64,000 bases of DNA from Apoda limacodes. Lineage: Eukaryota; Arthropoda; Insecta; Lepidoptera; Limacodidae. Location: assembly GCA_946406115.1 (NCBI GenBank), contig OX291545.1:16940001-17004000 (forward strand), in the 5' to 3' direction. Made by a program: the position numbers and the translations under genes. Shown in pieces: positions 9,802 to 21,104 of this stretch (the stretch's first letter is position 1; each line of letters opens with the position of its first letter). The notes beneath the pieces were generated by a model that was given only the letters and a program-made list of their open reading frames with translations, was not told the origin of the DNA and did not search any database.

Positions 9802-10203
9802 AAGAATCCGTCGCATGGAACGATATACTGTTTATAAGTACTTGATTATTGTGATTTCACTGACGTGCGTATTTGGTGGTTTCAAAAAGTAGTGTTTACC
9901 GTGCTCAATTGATGTCAGCGCATACAATCTCTTCTAATTCATTGTCCTATATGACTATATTTCATAAAATTTAACAGTTACCTTTTTTGCGACCGCCGCT
10001 TGGCCTATAAGTTACTATGGTACCGAATTTAAAATTAATATGAAGGTTCATTTATAATAGGACGATGGAGATTGTATGCGCTGACATCTACTAATGCAGG
10101 GTAAATTTACTTTTTGTAACCACCAAATACGCACGTGAGTGAAATCTTGATAATCAAGTACTTATAAACAGTATACCTATAGTTTTCCATGCAACGGATT
10201 CTT
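9802..10203. mobile_element. Foldback (long inverted repeat) element
   Basis: The left arm from 9802 (AAGAATCCGTCGCATGGAA, then TACTGTTTATAAGTACTTGA) is repeated in reverse complement in a right arm ending at 10203 (TCAAGTACTTATAAACAGTA, then TTCCATGCAACGGATTCTT). Arms of about 135 bp match well; similarity continues inward to about 9972 and 10033, leaving a centre of about 60 bp. Non-coding. I see no flanking duplication, so the mobility class is undetermined. Confidence 0.8.
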
Positions 10204-10561
10204 GAGTTATTGCCAAAAATGTTCCGAGAATTGCCGATCCCATTATTTTAGAAGTTTGCAAGCCATAAAATCTAAAACAATTGAGACTGACAGTGCGTAT
10301 TATATACAGATAGGTATGGATGACATACTATTTACTCTTGAAGTGGACCCAAAAGAGTTATCAAAACTATATTGTAACAAAATCACAATTTGCCAATATC
10401 TATTTAATTCAATAAATGCATTTCTCTATTATATTCCATCATTTACTAACGACAGGTCCAAGGCAGACAACACGCTAAGAAAAAACCGATCATTATGGAT
10501 GCCATCCAATACGAAGAATATATGACAGGGGCATAATTTTGTCATCCAACGTCACAAAGCT

Positions 10562-10567
10562 TATAAA
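10562..10567 (+). promoter_or_regulatory. Possible TATA box
   Basis: TATAAA lies 39 bp before the ATG at 10606. Transcription starting about 30 bp downstream would leave a leader of about 14 nt. A CAGTT at 10578 resembles an arthropod initiator but is too close to the TATA box. Suggestive only. Confidence 0.3.
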
Positions 10568-10605
10568 TCAGACCCGACAGTTGATTCATAATCGAACATT
10601 CGCCG

Positions 10606-10794
10606 ATGCTGTCAGTCTTTAATCTTCATTTAATAATTAGTTTATTAGTTTTCTGGACGTCAGTCGTAACTTTAGTTGTTTATGTGGAAGTGCACAATAA
10701 AATAGTCATTGAAAAGAAAAAGACAGAACGTCCAGGAATAAAGGTGACAGGTCCCCCCGGCTTACGACAACTACGGTACAAATTGCGATATTGA
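10606..10794 (+). CDS. Candidate first exon: membrane/signal segment plus basic tail
   Basis: An ATG opens a 62-codon frame: MLSVFNLH, then a strongly hydrophobic stretch LIISLLVFWTSVVTLVVYV (residues 9-27, a signal peptide or membrane anchor), then charged VHNKIVIEKKKTERPG and GLRQLRYKLRY, ending at TGA 10792-10794. AAG|GTGACAG at 10742/10743 is a plausible donor that would end the exon after residue 46. The sequence coding LRYKLRY resembles a stretch at 10971-10994; there the codon matching the TGA is CGA, as if a CpG had mutated. I do not recognise the protein. The frame is AT-rich like its surroundings, so chance is not excluded. Confidence 0.35.
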   Translation: MLSVFNLHLIISLLVFWTSVVTLVVYVEVHNKIVIEKKKTERPGIKVTGPPGLRQLRYKLRY

Positions 10795-10956
10795 ACACAG
10801 GGCGTGATGAAAAAACACTTGCTGAATATAAATTAGGTAGGATCTGCGCCATAATCAATATAAACGATGCTAAAGAAGATTACAAAAATCCGGTATCTAA
10901 GAAGATTGAAAGGTGTGGAGGTAACATTGAAAGAAATGCTTGCTTTGTTTCCTTAG

Positions 10957-11032
10957 TCTTAGGAAGACTTAGGCACAGAATGCGATATCGAAAGTTTCCC
11001 ATGAAAGTAAATTATTTGCCTGTTCAATTTAG
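10957..11032 (+). CDS. Candidate internal exon with strong donor
   Basis: Bounded by a pyrimidine-rich acceptor (GCTTTGTTTCCTTAG ending 10956) and a near-consensus donor (TTTAG|GTAAGCTT at 11032/11033). The open frame across it reads LGRLRHRMRYRKFPMKVNYL and continues PVQF; the same frame is open back to 10791. The frame it would carry into the next exon does not match the long open frame there by one base, so either the boundaries differ or the gene is broken. Confidence 0.3.
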
Positions 11033-11268
11033 GTAAGCTTAAAATATAATTATCAGTGCTTGTAACAAACCTTTAGGTGATTTTCTTGCTGTAATGATGT
11101 AATGATTGAAATTATGGGATCAGTGCTCTAAAACACCAAAAAAGGGAGTACAGCCCAAATAGTTGCTATAAAAAGTTGTAACATACACCTTTTATTACTG
11201 TTTTGTGGTAAGAGTTAAGAGAAATATCCTAGTATTGAAATAAATCTTCACTTCAATATTTTTTCCAG

Positions 11269-11465
11269 GAAATGGTATTTACAAATATTATAAAAAATAC
11301 ATTAAAGATTATTTGGCATATCCACGCTATGCTTCTCGTTTGTATGTTAAAGTAAAACACGGTCCTAAAAATCGAGTAAAAAATGCAAAGACGAAATTGA
11401 ATTTGATTCCGATACATAAATTTTACTTAGCCTATTTGTCTCTCTCGGATCAAGCGGGGAAATAA
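11269..11465 (+). CDS. Candidate terminal exon, Lys/Tyr-rich protein end
   Basis: Follows a textbook acceptor (CTTCAATATTTTTTCCAG ending 11268), 236 bp after the donor at 11033. One frame is open for 64 codons from AAT 11271 to TAA 11463-11465. It starts NGIYKYYKKYIKDYLAYPRY and ends HKFYLAYLSLSDQAGK; it is highly basic and rich in tyrosine, with no cysteine. AATAAA at 11627-11632 could serve as polyadenylation signal. There is no start codon of its own, so it must be spliced to something upstream; phase requires one leading base. I do not recognise a family. Length, splice acceptor and unusual composition argue for a true exon; conservation is untested. Confidence 0.45.
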
Positions 11466-11626
11466 GTCCATGTTAATTAAATTTGTTTCTCTAAAACAAA
11501 GTCACAAACTACCTTTTAATTGTTTCTTTTTTTCGATTTGTTTTCGAGGGAAGGTTTTATTATTGGTAAACTATAGTTAGATATGTAATGAAATAAGCGG
11601 ATGTATACATAAGAAACAATGAAATC

Positions 11627-11632
11627 AATAAA
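11627..11632 (+). terminator. Possible polyadenylation signal
   Basis: AATAAA, 161 bp after the TAA of the candidate terminal exon. Such hexamers are common by chance in AT-rich DNA. Confidence 0.25.
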
Positions 11633-11639
11633 TTCAATG

Positions 11640-13551
11640 ACTTCTGACGAATGACTTTTGAAATGACTTAAAACAACAGATATAAATGTTTTTTATGTTT
11701 GTTATGTTTACATAAAGATTCTTTGTGTGGGGTGTTTTATGGTTTTCTGTTCAACCGATTTGTATACGAATGAAAATAGATTATAGCCAGTTTTTCTCGT
11801 TATTAGTAGCTATAAATCATGGTGCATCTGTAGCGACCGATACTAATAAGATCTAAGGCACAGAAAAAACTCTAAACACTTTTATCAAAACTTTGATTCT
11901 TTTAATATTTCTGCTATTGTGTATTTTGATTCCTTGTTTACCATGTACACGTGCTTCTACTGATTGTAGGGGATATATATGTTTACCTTATCGACTCTCC
12001 TCAATTTTTCCGTCAAAAGTTCGACAACATTGGCTTTATCTTCGACTAAAAACAATACACCCCTGATCTGATCATGGTACGTTTTATTGGGAAAGCAACT
12101 TTTAATTCTTTCTTTTACATATATTTGCTTTATAATATTTTTCTGTAGCTTTTTAATATTCAACAAAGGATATCCAACATATTATTGATGTATCATACTG
12201 TATTATAAATATTGTGTTTAAATCGTCTAATCAAACTTTTCTTGAGTTTTGCTACCGCACCCTCTATCACTTGATACTCATTTATAATCTCGTATCATTA
12301 TCAGATTAGCACATACTTTATGTACAAAAAAAAAGTTGAGTTTAAACGTCTTCTGGCCGCTGGCAAAGGGCTTTGATGCCTTATTTAGGTCTATAGTCTA
12401 TCTGTCCTATGTCTTCTAAGGGGACCTAAAGGAGCCCTAATTTACAGCTTGAACTGGGAGAGGACATAAAAGGTAAGGACAAGATCTAAGACGTAAATTT
12501 AAAGTAGAAATGTACATATTTTCCCTGGTGTAACTTCGTTGTCCTTATTTTAATGTAACTGGCACATACATTTATTGTAAAGCACTATTTTCACTAGTCG
12601 AGAACACAATGCCAACTGCATTAGTGTAATTTTAGTCTAAAAAGGAAAAAACTTTGTTTTTCCAATAGGTTCATAATTTTGCAGACTACTGACAACCATA
12701 GGGTGTTGCCAGAAACAAAACAGGTTGAGTTCGGAACATCTAGCAACTGTACAAAACGTCTAGCTTTTAGCCTCCTTTTTATTATAATTATTGTGTTCTT
12801 TGTTTAATTTTTTTGATACTACAATATTAATTTTATACAACTACTAAATTGGCAGGTATCTAAAATGACACTAAAATTGTAGATCAAAATCTCTTCACCA
12901 GCAGGACAAAACAATTCAGGCCAGGGAAAGAGTCAGGCTACCAGACAGAGGAGTCGTCTCGCAATTTTTGCTGCATCGAGCAAGTTGTACCGTTTGTACT
13001 GTTTTAACCCACGAATCTAAAGACAGCTTTTTAAGGTAAAAGTCTAGTAAAGCCTATTAGCCAATGTCGAACCACCCACATGTCAGTGATCTTCTGTGTC
13101 AGGTCAATGTCATTTATTGGTTCATCTTATTAAATTTTCGTCATGTGGGACGCTGATATCCACAATCTTTCAGAGTGAAATTGGTTCAAATGTAACAATA
13201 TCAAGCTAATTAAAGGCAATGCACCTATCTGTTTTAATAGATCCATCACAGTTAATTTTATTTCGACTATTTTCAAGTAATGGCTTTCGATCATATTTAA
13301 TTTTATAATAAGGCGTCTTAGTTTTGTTGTAAGCAGTATTTTATTGCTGTCTATTGTTATACGATTTCGTTAACTCGATTATATCTGTTCAAGTAATCTT
13401 TTTTTTCTTGTGAATATAAAAACTAAATAAATAAATTCTTGAGCATGTTGTACTTTTCATCCAAGAATCACAATTTCTATAGTCATTCTTAAATTTACTT
13501 TGATTCATTTTCTTTCCAAATCTTATATACAATAAAATAAAAAAAAATAAT
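11640..13551. other. AT-rich spacer
   Basis: No gene supported. A GC-richer patch at about 12900-13010 has no readable frame that I recognise. Confidence 0.4.
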
Positions 13552-13816
13552 TGCCGTATCGAGCCCTTAAGTCTGAGGAAAGACTTTACCTTTCTGTGTG
13601 TGAACTCTTCCGCTTGTATAATAGTATGTGTTCTGAGGAATTGATCGAAATGATGCCCACGGCTACTTTCTACCATCACTCCGCTCACCATCGGTGGGGA
13701 GTTCATTCACACACTTTAATAACCCTGGTATTGCAAGCGTCCATAGGCCACAGTGACCGCTTACCATCATCAGGCGGGCCGTAGGCTTGTTTGCCATCTT
13801 AGTGGTATAAAAAAAT
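13552..13816 (+). mobile_element. LINE copy D, 3' fragment
   Basis: Starts inside ORF2 at CGAGCCCTTAAGTCTGAGG and runs to the TTAGTGGTATAAAAAAATTC tail. About 130 bp that encode the C-terminus of ORF2 are missing between CATTCACACACTTTAATA (13719) and CCTGGTATTGCAAGCGTCC. The poly-A tail is short. Confidence 0.85.
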
Positions 13817-15789
13817 TCAAACGCATGGTCATATGATGATTTATCATGATCTTGATGATACCACTGATATGATAACTGGATAATTAACTACAGTATGAAA
13901 AGTTACCTGCAAATGTTTAATTACATATCTACATAAATTTATCATTTCATACTCATATGTCTGAATCTACAAATATAGGCAGTAGGGGGCTGCCTTGACA
14001 GAATGTACCAATCCAAGTTAATGCTCTGAATTCAAATCTTCCGTATCGCATTAATCCGTCCGAGACTGGGGGTCGGTCCGTAATAAATTCCGTATTATAC
14101 GCGCGACACGCGTATTAAAATAAACATATAAACATGTTACACCCTCGCGATGTACACCCGCAGATAAAATAGCTTATTCTGCAATAGTAGGTAAAGGTAC
14201 AAGAGCCCATAAAATTGCAATCATAAATATATACTTTGTTAGTCGTAGTCATCAGATTCTTTTCTCGCTCTAGCGGTCAAATATGAAATTTGAAAATGAA
14301 ATGAACTTTTTAAACCCGAACACTGATAACTAAAGAGATCAAGCTCATCAAATTTTATTTAAAATTGGACTGGCACAACAAAAAGAATGCGCCCATAAAT
14401 TAATTTTAAAAAATAAATCGACATTTGAACGCGGCGAATTGGCGGCAAAATTACCTGAACTATTTCTATTATTGTCAATACAGTTGTCAACATAATTAGT
14501 TTTTTTACACGCATGTTTGAGAAAAGCACTATACAATCCTTGGCCACAACTGTCTCGGCTATGCCTTGTCCCGCATACTCACGATCGCTTGGTTATGCTG
14601 CGTTTGCAGGTCGCGGCAGCTTCAAATATTTACGGATTTTTAATAAGTAGGTAAGATTTTTTTAGGTTTATGCAATAAAGAAAACATCTATATATCTTTC
14701 TCTTTTACATCAAATAATTTTGATATCTCTAACGATTATTGTTAGAAATTACTTTTTTTTTATTTATATTCTAAATTTACATTAATATTTTAAAAACCAA
14801 ATACTTCATTTTTTTGAAAGAATTTAGTAAACGCTGCAAAGAATTTCATGACACAACATTAAGAATTTTATTTCTTATTAATAGATTAAATCCTTGTGAT
14901 TCATCATGTTTAATTTAAACAAAACCGTCATATTTAGTATGTAGATACTCTTTTGCAAATAGTCTTACAAAAACCCATAAAATTTTCTATTAATATGCGT
15001 TTCTATAAAATTTTAAGAGCATATTGTCGGTCAGAAAAGGCAAAATGGGTTTTTTTTTGTTATATTTTATCAATCTATCTATGTATACTGTTATGAGGAT
15101 ATATGCAAATTTATCAGAAAATTTATATATATATATATATATCAATCACATATAGATTTAAGACAGTTAAAAAATACAGCACAATATGGCGAAAAAATAT
15201 TCTAGTGGTAAATACGCACATTTCAAACAACAATAAAAAAACAAAAACTTCGAAATAAAACAAAAGTGACTCCATCTATATTGTCCTGCAGCTGTACACT
15301 TTATACTATGAGATGGCATTTTATTATAACATTGTAGAGGTCCCAACGGGTCTTACTCCGTGACGCTAGGGTGGGTGCAAGTGTACACGAATGACACATT
15401 GTCACCAAATATATTTATGCGAGGTCACATCGTTGATAAGTCATGTCGAATAATCTATACTTATATTGTTTTATGGTATGTAGATGATAATCTTTGCAAC
15501 TACTGAATCGATTCTAAAATTCTATCGATAATCAAAAGCTCCTAGTAAAAGTTACTACCCTGAGTATATAAGTAAGGCTATTGTAGCTATATTTATCTGA
15601 CAAAAATAAGTTTTCAGTTTTATATCAATATTTGTAAATCAAGTCGGAAAAAAGGCATTTATTATTTCTTCAAGTTTTGACCTGATTTTTAACTACAGGG
15701 GATAACTGGAATGACTGTAATGACTTTCATTCAGATCAACAGTTTTAACGGATTTTTTTTTTTCTGCAGGGTACGATTTACTTGATTAT
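13817..15789. other. AT-rich spacer with TA microsatellite
   Basis: No gene supported. A (TA)9-10 run lies at about 15124-15142. Short frames around 14348-14547 look random. Confidence 0.4.
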
Positions 15790-16515
15790 TTTTCTATACC
15801 TCTAAGGTGGCAAACAAGCTTGCAGTTCGCCTGATGGTAAGCGGTCGCCGCAGCCTATAGACGCTTCATCACTCACCATGGGCATCACTCATGCGATGCT
15901 GACCCTTCAAAAATCTAATAACTTCTTTCTTGAAGAACACTATTCTCTAGTAACCTTGGCAGGGAGCTCATTCCACAACCCAAGCGATCGCGGGAGGCAG
16001 TTTCTCTGGAACCGATTTGTACGATACCATTCAGGTTCTAAAATGTGAGAATGAATTCCCTGCCGATACCGAGCGGTGCCATGATAGAAAGTAGCCATGG
16101 GCATCGTTTCAAATAATTCCTCAGAACACATCCCATTATACAAGCGGTAGAACACACACACACGGAGGCAAAGACTCTCCTCCGACTTAAGGGTTCGATC
16201 GTCGACGATTCTCACAGCCCATCGTTGAACCGAGTCAAAAGAGCCAAGCTGGTATCCGGGTGCAACCGCCCAGATATGGCAGCAGTACTCCATATGGGGG
16301 CGAACTTGCGACTTGTAAAGCAACAACCTTTGCCCCGAGGTGAAGTACTGCTGCGCTCTGTTGAGTACACCAAGTTTTTTGGACGCCAGGTTCACCTTGT
16401 CTTGTAAATGATCTTGGAACTGAACATCGCTGTAGATGTCAACACCAAGGATTCCAATGCTTTAAGAAATGGTAAGAGAAGTGTTCTGGAATTGTGAGAG
16501 CACAGTGAATCTATA
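15790..16515 (-). mobile_element. LINE copy E, 5'-truncated, with ORF2 remnant
   Basis: Minus-strand copy of the copy A family, from its 3' tail (CTAAGGTGGCAAACAAGCTT on the plus strand) through the ORF2 C-terminus to about 16515. The minus-strand frame at 15940-16395 still reads ASKKLGVLNRAQQYFTSGQR and HMEYCCHIWAVAPGYQ, but lacks about 14 codons after IVDDR and is cut at both ends. No catalytic motif is retained. Confidence 0.88.
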
Positions 16516-18479
16516 GGGACATAACAGGACAAAGAATGCCCTAATCCTATAAGTAAAAAATAATATTTTCCTATAAATCTTTTACTCTTTCTATTTCTAG
16601 TTTTTGGATTTAAAAATAGATTATTAATAATTTGGGAATTTTGAAGTTTTTTATTTCAAAATTTAGTTATCCTGAGAAAGTGCAAGTTCTTTAGTATTGA
16701 TGTCTTGTAAAATAAAGTAATTATTAGCTCTAGATCAGATAATAAAATTAATAAAACCGAAAGTATCGTCATACACATACAGTTTAGTTGTTTCTATTCT
16801 AAAAAGTTAAATTAGTAAGAATGCTTATTAAACTTTTTAATAAACAAATACTATTATTTACCAATAATAATAATGATACCTCGCCACAGAGAAGGTATAT
16901 CAAATATCGTACTAAGAATATTTGATGTGTCTAAAAGAAAAGCTAGCACTGTTGGCTTTTTCACCCGGTATAAATTGTAAGTATAGGCATACCCAGTAAA
17001 CTTAGAAACCTAAGATGTACAATACACATGGAAAATAAAGTAACAATGTTAATTTTTACTGTTAATAAATCAATAAAATGAGATAACTTTTAGATTTTTT
17101 GTATGAACCAACTCAAAGAATCTTTTCGCTAATTCCTTTAAAAACCGTTTTACTTTCGAGAATTCCCAAATCGCGCTTCTAATTCATAATAACAGGGAGG
17201 GATGCCCTTTAGCGAAGAGACCGTTTTGTAGATAGGTATCTATCAAATTACAGCACCTTCCCCTCACCCAGCACAGCACCCATTGTTGTCTAACACGGCA
17301 AATATTCATTTGAATATTTACTTAACATGGATAATATTTTAATCTTCCCCTTTGAAATACACATTTTCCAACGGAGACAATTTCACGCCCATTTCATCAT
17401 AAAGACGTAACTTTCACTTTTCGTGCACGCGATTAACTGTTTTAATGAGTATTTCAAATCATAAAATTACAGTCGATTTTCGTTTGAACAGTGAACGATA
17501 TCAGCTTAACAAGATATTCCTTTTGTTAATATTCGCACACGGTTTATCAAATTCTCTAGCGGGGGTGACAATAAGCCGCTGTAAGTGCTCTCTCTGACAT
17601 ATGGATAAAAGCTTTATGTAGCATTTCAGCTCTTAGCGTTTTTGAAGTCTGAGTGTGATATTAAAATAGATACAATGTCGAGGAAAATAGAAGTGGTTTA
17701 TTTTTTTCAATAAACCTATTATTTTCTTAGCACGGTTTCAGACAAATATTTTTCTTTATTTGAGGATGACTTTTAACAAAAAAGGGAAATCAATGAATTT
17801 AACTTATTAATAAACCTTACATATTTAAGTTTTACATGAGTAGCAGTTGTCGCACTTGTGCACTAAGTTTAATCTTACCCTAATATTATTCAAAAAAAAA
17901 TTCGAGTTTCTTTTGACTTTTTAATGATGTTTAAAATTAGCTTTTTATCGTAACTTTTTAAAATATTTGATAACAGGTAATTGATTTTTTTTCGCCATAT
18001 ACAAGTAGATTATTACATTTTCGGGCTTTGAACAGTATATGCACATTTAAGTGGCGTTTTGTTCACCGACATAATAACATTATGCGCTTAGTGTCAATAA
18101 TACAACTTAAGTGAATGAGCCAAGATTTGTAGTGTCACACAGAATTTATGTCTCCTTAACTTGGCTGGATTATGACATTAAACGCATTGAAGCAGTGAAC
18201 GAAACGCACCTTTAATTGTATCCTACAAATTATTGTGTTTGTTTGCCCTGTTTGCCCCAGGTCTTTTTTTACCAGTTATTACATTAAAACTGGTAAATGA
18301 CGGCCTATGGGACATATTTATATATAGCCACCTTAGTCTAACTTCCTCACCAGAAACAGTGTTGCAGCGCTGGTGTCACCCGTCAAGCAGAACTAAAACA
18401 GTTGGTGAAAATAAGCTGTCCTTCACATCATGGTGTGGGTTTGTGTCCAGCCAGCTACTGGTTACCCCCTGATAGGGAA
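16516..18479. other. AT-rich spacer
   Basis: No gene or repeat family that I can support. The open frame at 18233-18472 has no recognisable content. Confidence 0.4.
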
Positions 18480-18665
18480 TGAAAACAGTGAAAATATACA
18501 TACAATACTTAATCACGCATGACCGGCTAAACAGATTTAGATGACATTTGGTACGCAGATAGTTTTTACTTACATGGTATTTTTATCCCGACAGAAAGTT
18601 CCTACCACATAGATTTTTCCGCAAGCAAAATCATGGGGCATAGTCATATGACATTAATAATACTT
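18480..18665 (+). repeat. Interspersed repeat fragment
   Basis: Contains CTTAATCACGCATGACCGGC, GATGACATTTGGTACGCAGA and TATTTTTATCCCGACAG, hallmarks of the same lepidopteran repeat type as 2888-3235. Diverged and non-coding. Confidence 0.55.
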
Positions 18666-19662
18666 GAAATACACAGAATAATTAAAAGTTAGCACCTACT
18701 TATACGTCATTAATCTGCTCTAAAACTCTACCTCTTTTTTCTTGCAACTTCCTATTCTCTTTTCCAATAGAGTTTACTTAATAAACTACTACATAGTTAC
18801 GCAGCAAGTAGGGATTCAAAATAACAAATTAGAAATTACTTAATTTTTAGGATTTATTATCCGTTATATGTTAAGATTCCGTTATTCGTCCATCCGTTTA
18901 TGTAGTTCATAGGTGTTTTTATAAAATTCATATTTAGCATACTATAGGTATTCATAAAGTTTATTTGTCGGCATATCATTATTATGATTAAAAAATAACA
19001 ATTTGCATTAATATTTTTATAAATTTTTTTTCGTAACCATAATTAAACTATAAAAAGGTTGTAGGGTACCTACCGCATAAAACGGCTCTTTACATATTTT
19101 AAAACATTTTTTTATAAGCCGAAAAGATTTAACAAAAATTAGGTAGGTATTATAGGTATCCTAATCCTTATCGGTATAAACTATAAATTTATCATAAAGA
19201 ATATAAGTAATTAAAACGTAACACCTACAAGTCACAGGTGCTTTGCCCTATCCCTCAAATAATCAGATTTAGTAGACAAAGACTTCATCGCACTTGCCCT
19301 ATTGTTGTGTCAAATTATATCATAATTTTATTGTGAAAACTGTTAACTGTCTCCTCGACGCCCTCCAGACAAAAAATAACTCGTACGGGGTCGCGCCCCC
19401 TTCTGTTTAATAACATAATAGCACAATTCCCTCGCCGCATGATTCAATTTGGATTTCCTCCAGCCTCCCCTGTGCAGTCTAAAAAATGACAACTTCATTA
19501 TATTGTTCGCTCTCCCGAGGGCGACTTGTTTGCCAGAAGGATTATAATGATTAATTCCGTAAAATATTAATACCCATCACACCCGCGATGCACACTTGTG
19601 TTTTATAAAATTGTGATTTCAAAGCAAGTGTATTTATTTGTTTACAGTAACTTCTATATAAC
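18666..19662. other. AT-rich spacer
   Basis: I see nothing beyond AT-rich DNA with a GC-richer patch (19360-19420) lacking a readable frame. Confidence 0.35.
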
Positions 19663-20060
19663 CTACTAGCTTTTGGCCGCGGTTCCACCCGGTGTAGCAT
19701 TTCAACGGCAACTCATCAATCATAGAAAAAAACCAACTCATACTTGACGTTTGCAATTGGCATATGTCCTTCCCTGGTACACAAACTATCTCTATGCCAA
19801 ATTTCATCTTAATCAGAAGGAACTGTTTGGTAACAGACAGACAGACAGAGTTACTTTTGCATTTGTAATACTAGCTTTTGCCTACAGTTTCACCCGCTCT
19901 ATCGGTTCTTCGGTTATCGGTTTAGGATTTCAACGGAAAATCCGTTAATTATAGAAAAAAAACGACTCACACTTGACGTTTGCAAGTAGCCTATGTCCCT
20001 TCTCAAGACACAATCTATCTCCATTGCAAATTTGCCCGCGATTCTCCACCGTTTTCGGAA
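19663..20060 (-). repeat. Two head-to-tail copies of a LINE/SINE 3' end repeat
   Basis: Two units begin with CTAGCTTTTGGCCGCGGTTC (19665) and CTAGCTTTTGCCTACAGTTT (19870). Both contain ATTTCAACGGAAA-like, CTTGACGTTTGCAA and CCTATGTCC landmarks; the first ends in ACAGACAGACAGACAGAG. Related to 2888-3235 in opposite orientation. The 65-codon frame at 19751 is a by-product. Confidence 0.7.
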
Positions 20061-20782
20061 AAGTTCATATGTGTGAAAGGAATTTTAAATAAAAAAACTA
20101 CTACTTTGGGGGGTTTGAACCCCCAAAATCCCCCCTAGTACACCTATGATTTCTTCCTCATGATATCGCTTATTTTATTTAAACATTTGCGGCAACTAAC
20201 TAATATGTTGGGTCGTGAACACTTCAAAGCCTAACTCCTCTTTCAAGTAACGCAGTGTGTTATACAAAAAAAATATGATATGAAACCATTAATATAATTT
20301 TTGGAGTACATATGACTTTTTGTACACACTATGCGTAGGTACGTAACCTATAAGTAATGACGTATATTGAATGGCTACTTTTCTTTCGGGCCTTTGTCTG
20401 CCCGGAATAAAAACTTCATCTTTCTCCCCAAGGAATTTAATTTGGAGTAATGGAAGTGTTATATTGACTTAACAGGCCAGAAGCTCCCCTCGCGAACAGT
20501 TACAGTTATTAAAATGGAGAAATTTATTATTAGCATTTCGTCGTTCCACTATTTACATTTTAATTTTATTTGTTCTGTGATTCCATTAGTTACAGTCTAA
20601 TGCATTAATTCAATAAAGTAAGCCATAAAGTGATCGTGGATCTCAAAAGCGACGTTCGAATGCATGAGCTATGTAATTAATCAAATGAAATTGTGAAATA
20701 CAAGGAAATTCTTGATAAATTGCTTTAGTCACTTAAACATTAAATTTATTACTCAAAAAGCATTTTTTTATTAGATATAATT
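20061..20782. other. Spacer with G/C hairpin
   Basis: TTTGGGGGGTTTGAACCCCC at 20105 onward, followed by AAAA, forms a G/C-rich hairpin in otherwise AT-rich DNA. No gene seen. Confidence 0.4.
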
Positions 20783-20940
20783 AACTAGCTTTTGCCCGCG
20801 GTTCCACCCGCCTTAATTTTGGTTATCGCTGTAGGATTTTAACGGCAACTCCTCATATATAGGAAAAAACATCATTTCATATTTATCGGTACAGGCGTAA
20901 CAGACAGACAGAGTTTTGCATTTATAATATTAGTATGGAT
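20783..20940 (-). repeat. LINE/SINE 3' end repeat fragment
   Basis: Starts AACTAGCTTTTGCCCGCGG and ends with GCATTTATAATATTAGTATG after a shortened ACAGACAGACAGAG. Same family as 19663-20060. Confidence 0.7.
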
Positions 20941-21104
20941 TTATTAGTTATAAGTTGCTACCCAATAATACTTATTATTATACCAACTTTAGTTAATTAC
21001 TTATTTTCCGCTAATATAACCCAATGTACTGATATTGTAAATGTTATGGATTAGGACAAGTAGGTATATATATTATTTTAACCCAATTGGAAGTTACTGA
21101 CTCA

